A stretch of 9,923 nucleotides of DNA from positions 1 to 9,923 of the forward strand of contig JARBTY010000119.1 in NCBI GenBank assembly GCA_029239935.1. Direction: 5' to 3'. The stretch comes from Clostridia bacterium (GTDB lineage Bacteria > Bacillota_A > Clostridia > Lachnospirales > Cellulosilyticaceae). A model generated the notes under the pieces. That model worked only from the letters and a program-made list of their open reading frames with translations, was not told the origin of the DNA and searched no databases. The translations under genes and the position numbers were made by a program. This document shows positions 7,392 through 9,923 of the stretch, piece by piece; position 1 is the first letter of the stretch, and each line of letters begins with the position of its first letter.

Positions 7392-7432
7392 GGTCCGGTC
7401 GTGTAGGTTAGACTATAGGATCGGGCCTTTTT
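7392..7432 (+). terminator. Terminator or attenuator between gapA and pgk
   Basis: GGTCCGGTC (7392-7400) pairs with GATCGGGCC (7419-7427) through 9 bp including two G-U pairs. An inner 5-bp stem (7402-7406 with 7413-7417) follows one mismatch, and TTTTT closes the element (7428-7432). It would end most transcripts after gapA and let a fraction read into pgk. GATCC at 7381-7385 can pair either with GGGTC (7391-7395) or with GGATC (7418-7422), so alternative folds exist. Confidence 0.75.
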
Positions 7433-7460
7433 GATTATAAAAAATTGAATGTTATTTATA

Positions 7461-7468
7461 AAAGGAGA
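7461..7468 (+). promoter_or_regulatory. Ribosome binding site deciding the pgk start
   Basis: AAAGGAGA lies 9 bases before the ATG at 7478. An in-frame TTG at 7445 would place this site inside the coding sequence, so the ATG is preferred. Confidence 0.85.
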
Positions 7469-7477
7469 TTATTAAAA

Positions 7478-8692
7478 ATGTTAAATAAAAAAACAGTAGA
7501 AAGTTTACAAGGTCTTGCAGGTAAAAAAGTATTAGTACGTTGTGACTTTAATGTACCGCTTAAAGAAGGTGTGATCCAAAACGAAAACCGTATCGTAGGG
7601 GCACTTCCAACGATTAAAAAATTAATGGAACAAGGGGCAAAAGTTATCCTTTGCTCACATCTTGGCAAACCAAAAGGAGAACCAAAACCTGAGCTTTCAT
7701 TGGCACCGGTTGCAGAAAGCCTTTCTAAGCACTTAGGTGTTGCTGTAAAATTTGCTGATGATAATGAAGTGGTTGGAGCAGCAACAAAAGCTATGGCAGC
7801 TGAGCTTAAAGACGGCGAAGTAATGCTTCTTCAAAATACCCGTTACAGAGAAGAAGAAACAAAATACGGCAAAGATGAAGCAGCAGCTGAGTATGCAAAA
7901 GAACTGGCAGCACTTTGTGACAATGAAGTATTCGTTAACGACGCTTTTGGTACAGCTCACCGCGCACACTGCTCAAATGTTGGTGTAACAAAATTCACTA
8001 AAGAAAATGCAGTAGGATACCTGATGGAAAAAGAAATCAAATTCCTTGGAGATTCTGTAGAAAATCCAGTACGTCCTTTTGTAGCTATTCTTGGCGGAGC
8101 TAAAGTTTCAGATAAGATCAACGTGATCAATAACCTTCTTGAAAAAGTAGATATCCTTATTATCGGTGGCGGTATGGCTTATACTTTCCTTAAAGCACAA
8201 GGACAAGAAATAGGCGGGTCACTCCTAGAAGAAGATAAAATGGACTATGCTTTAGAAATGATTAAAAAAGCAGAAGAAAGAGGCGTTAAGCTGTTACTGC
8301 CAGTAGATCATGTGATCGGCAAATCATTTTCTAATGATACAGAGTTCAAAACAGTGGATACGATTGAAGCTGGCTGGTCAGGTTTTGATATTGGACCAAA
8401 AACAATTACACTTTACATGGAAGCTCTGGAAGGCGCTAAAACAGTTGTATGGAACGGACCAATGGGTGTATTTGAGTTCTCTAACTTTGCAGAAGGTACT
8501 TTAAAAGTGGCAGAAGCTCTTGCAAATCTTGAAGATGCAACAACAGTTATCGGTGGCGGAGACTCTGTAAATGCTGTTAAACGCCTAGGTTTTGCAGATA
8601 AAATGAGCCATATTTCAACAGGCGGCGGAGCAAGTCTTGAATTCCTTGAAGGTAAAGAACTTCCAGGGGTAGCAGCAGCTGATAATAAATAA
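7478..8692 (+). CDS. pgk: Phosphoglycerate kinase
   Basis: This 404-residue two-domain kinase transfers phosphate from 1,3-bisphosphoglycerate to ADP, the first ATP-forming step of glycolysis. It is slightly longer than the usual 390-400 residues. Substrate-binding motifs in the N-domain are RCDFNVPL (21-28), HLGKPKGE (61-68) and NTRYREEET (120-128), with [15 protein letters not shown] at 152-166. The nucleotide domain has [10 protein letters not shown] (204-213), [11 protein letters not shown] (323-333), GGGDS (359-363) and [14 protein letters not shown] (380-393). It follows the gapA terminator, and no promoter with good spacing is seen in 7433-7477. It therefore probably depends on read-through or on a promoter inside gapA. 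Confidence 0.98.
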   Translation: MLNKKTVESLQGLAGKKVLVRCDFNVPLKEGVIQNENRIVGALPTIKKLMEQGAKVILCSHLGKPKGEPKPELSLAPVAESLSKHLGVAVKFADDNEVVGAATKAMAAELKDGEVMLLQNTRYREEETKYGKDEAAAEYAKELAALCDNEVFVNDAFGTAHRAHCSNVGVTKFTKENAVGYLMEKEIKFLGDSVENPVRPFVAILGGAKVSDKINVINNLLEKVDILIIGGGMAYTFLKAQGQEIGGSLLEEDKMDYALEMIKKAEERGVKLLLPVDHVIGKSFSNDTEFKTVDTIEAGWSGFDIGPKTITLYMEALEGAKTVVWNGPMGVFEFSNFAEGTLKVAEALANLEDATTVIGGGDSVNAVKRLGFADKMSHISTGGGASLEFLEGKELPGVAAADNK

Positions 8693-8742
8693 TAAAAGCA
8701 ATCTGAGGATACTTATAAAACATCATTAAAGGAGATAGAATC

Positions 8743-9408
8743 ATGCGTAAAAAAATCGTAGCAGGCAACTGGAAGATGAATATGACTCCAGCAAAAGCTG
8801 TAGAACTTATCAACACTTTAAAAGATAAAATCAATGTATCGGATGTAGATGTAGTAGTATGCCCTGAAGAAAGCGGAGCCTATACTGGAGAAATAGCACC
8901 AGATATGCTTGTAGAGCTGGGCGTAAAATACGTTATTATTGGTCACTCAGAAAGAAGACAATACTTTGCTGAAACAGATGTGACTGTTAATAAAAAAGTA
9001 AAAAAAGCTATTGAGCATAACCTTATTCCTATTCTTTGCGTGGGTGAAAGCTTAGAGGCAAGAGAACAAGGAATTACTATCGATCTTGTGCGTCAGCAGA
9101 CAAAGATTGCACTCAAAGATGTCGCAACGATGGATGTTAAAAAAGTTGTTATTGCTTACGAACCTATCTGGGCAATCGGAACAGGCAGAACAGCCACTTC
9201 AGGTCAAGCAGAAGAAGTATGCAAGGCTATAAGAGACGTAGTAGCGGAAGTGTATGGAAGCGGCGTAGCTGATGAAGTAAGAGTACAATACGGCGGCTCT
9301 GTAAACGGCGCTAATGCCAATGAGTTATTTAACATGGGCAATATTGATGGGGGCTTAGTAGGTGGAGCAAGTCTTAAAGAAGAATTTGTATCTATTGTAA
9401 ACTACTAA
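8743..9408 (+). CDS. tpiA: Triosephosphate isomerase with internal ~26-residue deletion
   Basis: The family interconverts dihydroxyacetone phosphate and glyceraldehyde-3-phosphate in a (beta-alpha)8 barrel of about 248 residues. This protein has 221. The N-terminus AGNWKM (catalytic K11) and all of the sequence from GAYTGE onward align without gaps. The catalytic residues H68 (IIGHSERR) and E140 ([11 protein letters not shown], loop 6) are kept, as are the phosphate-binding YGGSV (183-187) and LVGGASL (205-211). Between VVVCP (37-41) and EESGAYTGE (42-50) about 26 residues found in clostridial homologues are missing. This is the stretch with helix 2, strand 3 and the usual KVGAQNMH segment. 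The reading frame is intact. The ATG follows AAAGGAG (8728-8734), with gpmI 19 bases downstream. Identity is certain; activity as drawn is doubtful unless the gap is a sequence artefact. Confidence 0.93.
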   Translation: MRKKIVAGNWKMNMTPAKAVELINTLKDKINVSDVDVVVCPEESGAYTGEIAPDMLVELGVKYVIIGHSERRQYFAETDVTVNKKVKKAIEHNLIPILCVGESLEAREQGITIDLVRQQTKIALKDVATMDVKKVVIAYEPIWAIGTGRTATSGQAEEVCKAIRDVVAEVYGSGVADEVRVQYGGSVNGANANELFNMGNIDGGLVGGASLKEEFVSIVNY

Positions 9409-9427
9409 GATTTAAAGGAGAATAATA

Positions 9428-9923
9428 ATGAGTAAACAAACAACGTTATTGTTAATACTGGATGGATTTGGTATTAATGAGAGATGTGAAGCAAATGCTA
9501 TTTGCCAAGCAGAAAAACCTCATATAGATAGAATCATGAAAGAGTATCCTACTGTAAAAGGTTATGCAAGTGGTATGGCAGTAGGTCTTCCAGATGGACA
9601 GATGGGTAATTCAGAGGTTGGGCATCTTAATATGGGAGCCGGACGTACTGTTTATCAAGAACTAACACGTATTACAAAGTCTATTGCAGACGGCGATTTC
9701 TTTACCAATAAAGCACTGCAGGAAGGGATACAAAACTGTATCGATAAAGATTCAGCACTTCATTTATTTGGACTTCTTTCAGACGGCGGTGTGCACAGTC
9801 ACATTACCCATGTTTATGGACTTTTGGAAATGGCCAAAAAAGCTGGACTCACTAAAGTATACGTACATCTTTTCTTAGACGGCCGTGATACGCCTCCTAC
9901 ATCTGGTAAAGGTTATGCAGAGG
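9428..9923 (+). CDS. gpmI: 2,3-bisphosphoglycerate-independent phosphoglycerate mutase (3' partial)
   Basis: The frame is open to the end of the window: 165 residues of an enzyme of about 510. GpmI is an Mn2+-dependent alkaline-phosphatase-fold mutase that converts 3- to 2-phosphoglycerate. The N-terminal metal-site aspartate D12 is in LILDGFG. The phosphoserine nucleophile S62 is in [22 protein letters not shown] (120-125, with H123) and [11 protein letters not shown] (149-159) belong to the substrate-binding domain inserted after Ser62. The ATG at 9428 follows AAAGGAG (9414-9420), 7 bases away, and starts 19 bases after the tpiA stop. It continues the glycolytic operon. Confidence 0.96.
   Translation, partial: MSKQTTLLLILDGFGINERCEANAICQAEKPHIDRIMKEYPTVKGYASGMAVGLPDGQMGNSEVGHLNMGAGRTVYQELTRITKSIADGDFFTNKALQEGIQNCIDKDSALHLFGLLSDGGVHSHITHVYGLLEMAKKAGLTKVYVHLFLDGRDTPPTSGKGYAE

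Noticed and set aside
7376..7432. T-box or other known riboswitch before pgk
   Set aside because: There is no AGGGTGG-type T-box sequence or other recognisable aptamer core, and the region is only about 110 bases long; only the terminator and alternative short helices are supported.
7431..7462. Possible pgk promoter TTGATT...TATAAA
   Set aside because: The spacer is 20 bases and the -10 box runs into the ribosome binding site, so transcription would start inside or after it.
9684..9878. 64-residue + strand frame near the right end
   Set aside because: It is out of frame within gpmI, whose frame runs open from 9428 to the window end with clear family motifs.

Overview
This AT-rich window looks like a chromosomal housekeeping region of a low-GC Firmicute, most likely a clostridium of the Lachnospirales type (a Cellulosilyticum-like relative is a guess). 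The reasons are the gene order (iscR-iscS-iscU-mnmA beside cggR-gapA-pgk-tpiA-gpmI), strong AAGGAG ribosome binding sites, A/T-ending codons, T-tailed intrinsic terminators and clostridial-looking proteins. All genes lie on the + strand. There is no mobile element, CRISPR array, rRNA or tRNA, and no gene-free gap exceeds about 190 bases.

Region 1 (1-3177) is an iron-sulfur and tRNA-thiolation operon. It holds the 3' part of an Rrf2/IscR regulator, cysteine desulfurase IscS/NifS, scaffold IscU/NifU and the tRNA 2-thiouridylase MnmA, and it ends at a clear intrinsic terminator. The desulfurase supplies persulfide sulfur both to the scaffold and to tRNA U34 thiolation. iscU and mnmA overlap by 8 bases. 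MnmA carries a CxxC plus a distal Cys, so it may itself be an Fe-S client of the operon.

Region 2 (3178-5079) is a single-gene unit: a promoter, a Na+/phosphate cotransporter with a C-terminal PhoU-like domain, and a strong two-part hairpin terminator.

Region 3 (5080-9923) is the central glycolytic operon. A sigma-A-type promoter is followed directly by a two-copy CggR operator, then cggR, gapA, pgk, tpiA and the 5' part of gpmI, which runs off the window (eno would be expected next). A stem-loop precedes gapA, and a hairpin plus terminator separate gapA from pgk. This layout would let gapA be expressed at a different level from cggR and from the downstream genes, as known for the Bacillus subtilis gapA operon.

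The most unusual observation is in tpiA. The protein is only 221 residues, and all of the shortfall against usual ~248-residue triosephosphate isomerases lies in one in-frame gap of about 26 residues after Pro41. That gap removes helix 2, strand 3 and the start of loop 3 of the TIM barrel, while every catalytic residue is kept. It is either a real and remarkable deletion or a sequence artefact. I see no convincing novel multi-gene system; the rest is well-recognised core metabolism with interesting RNA and operator detail.
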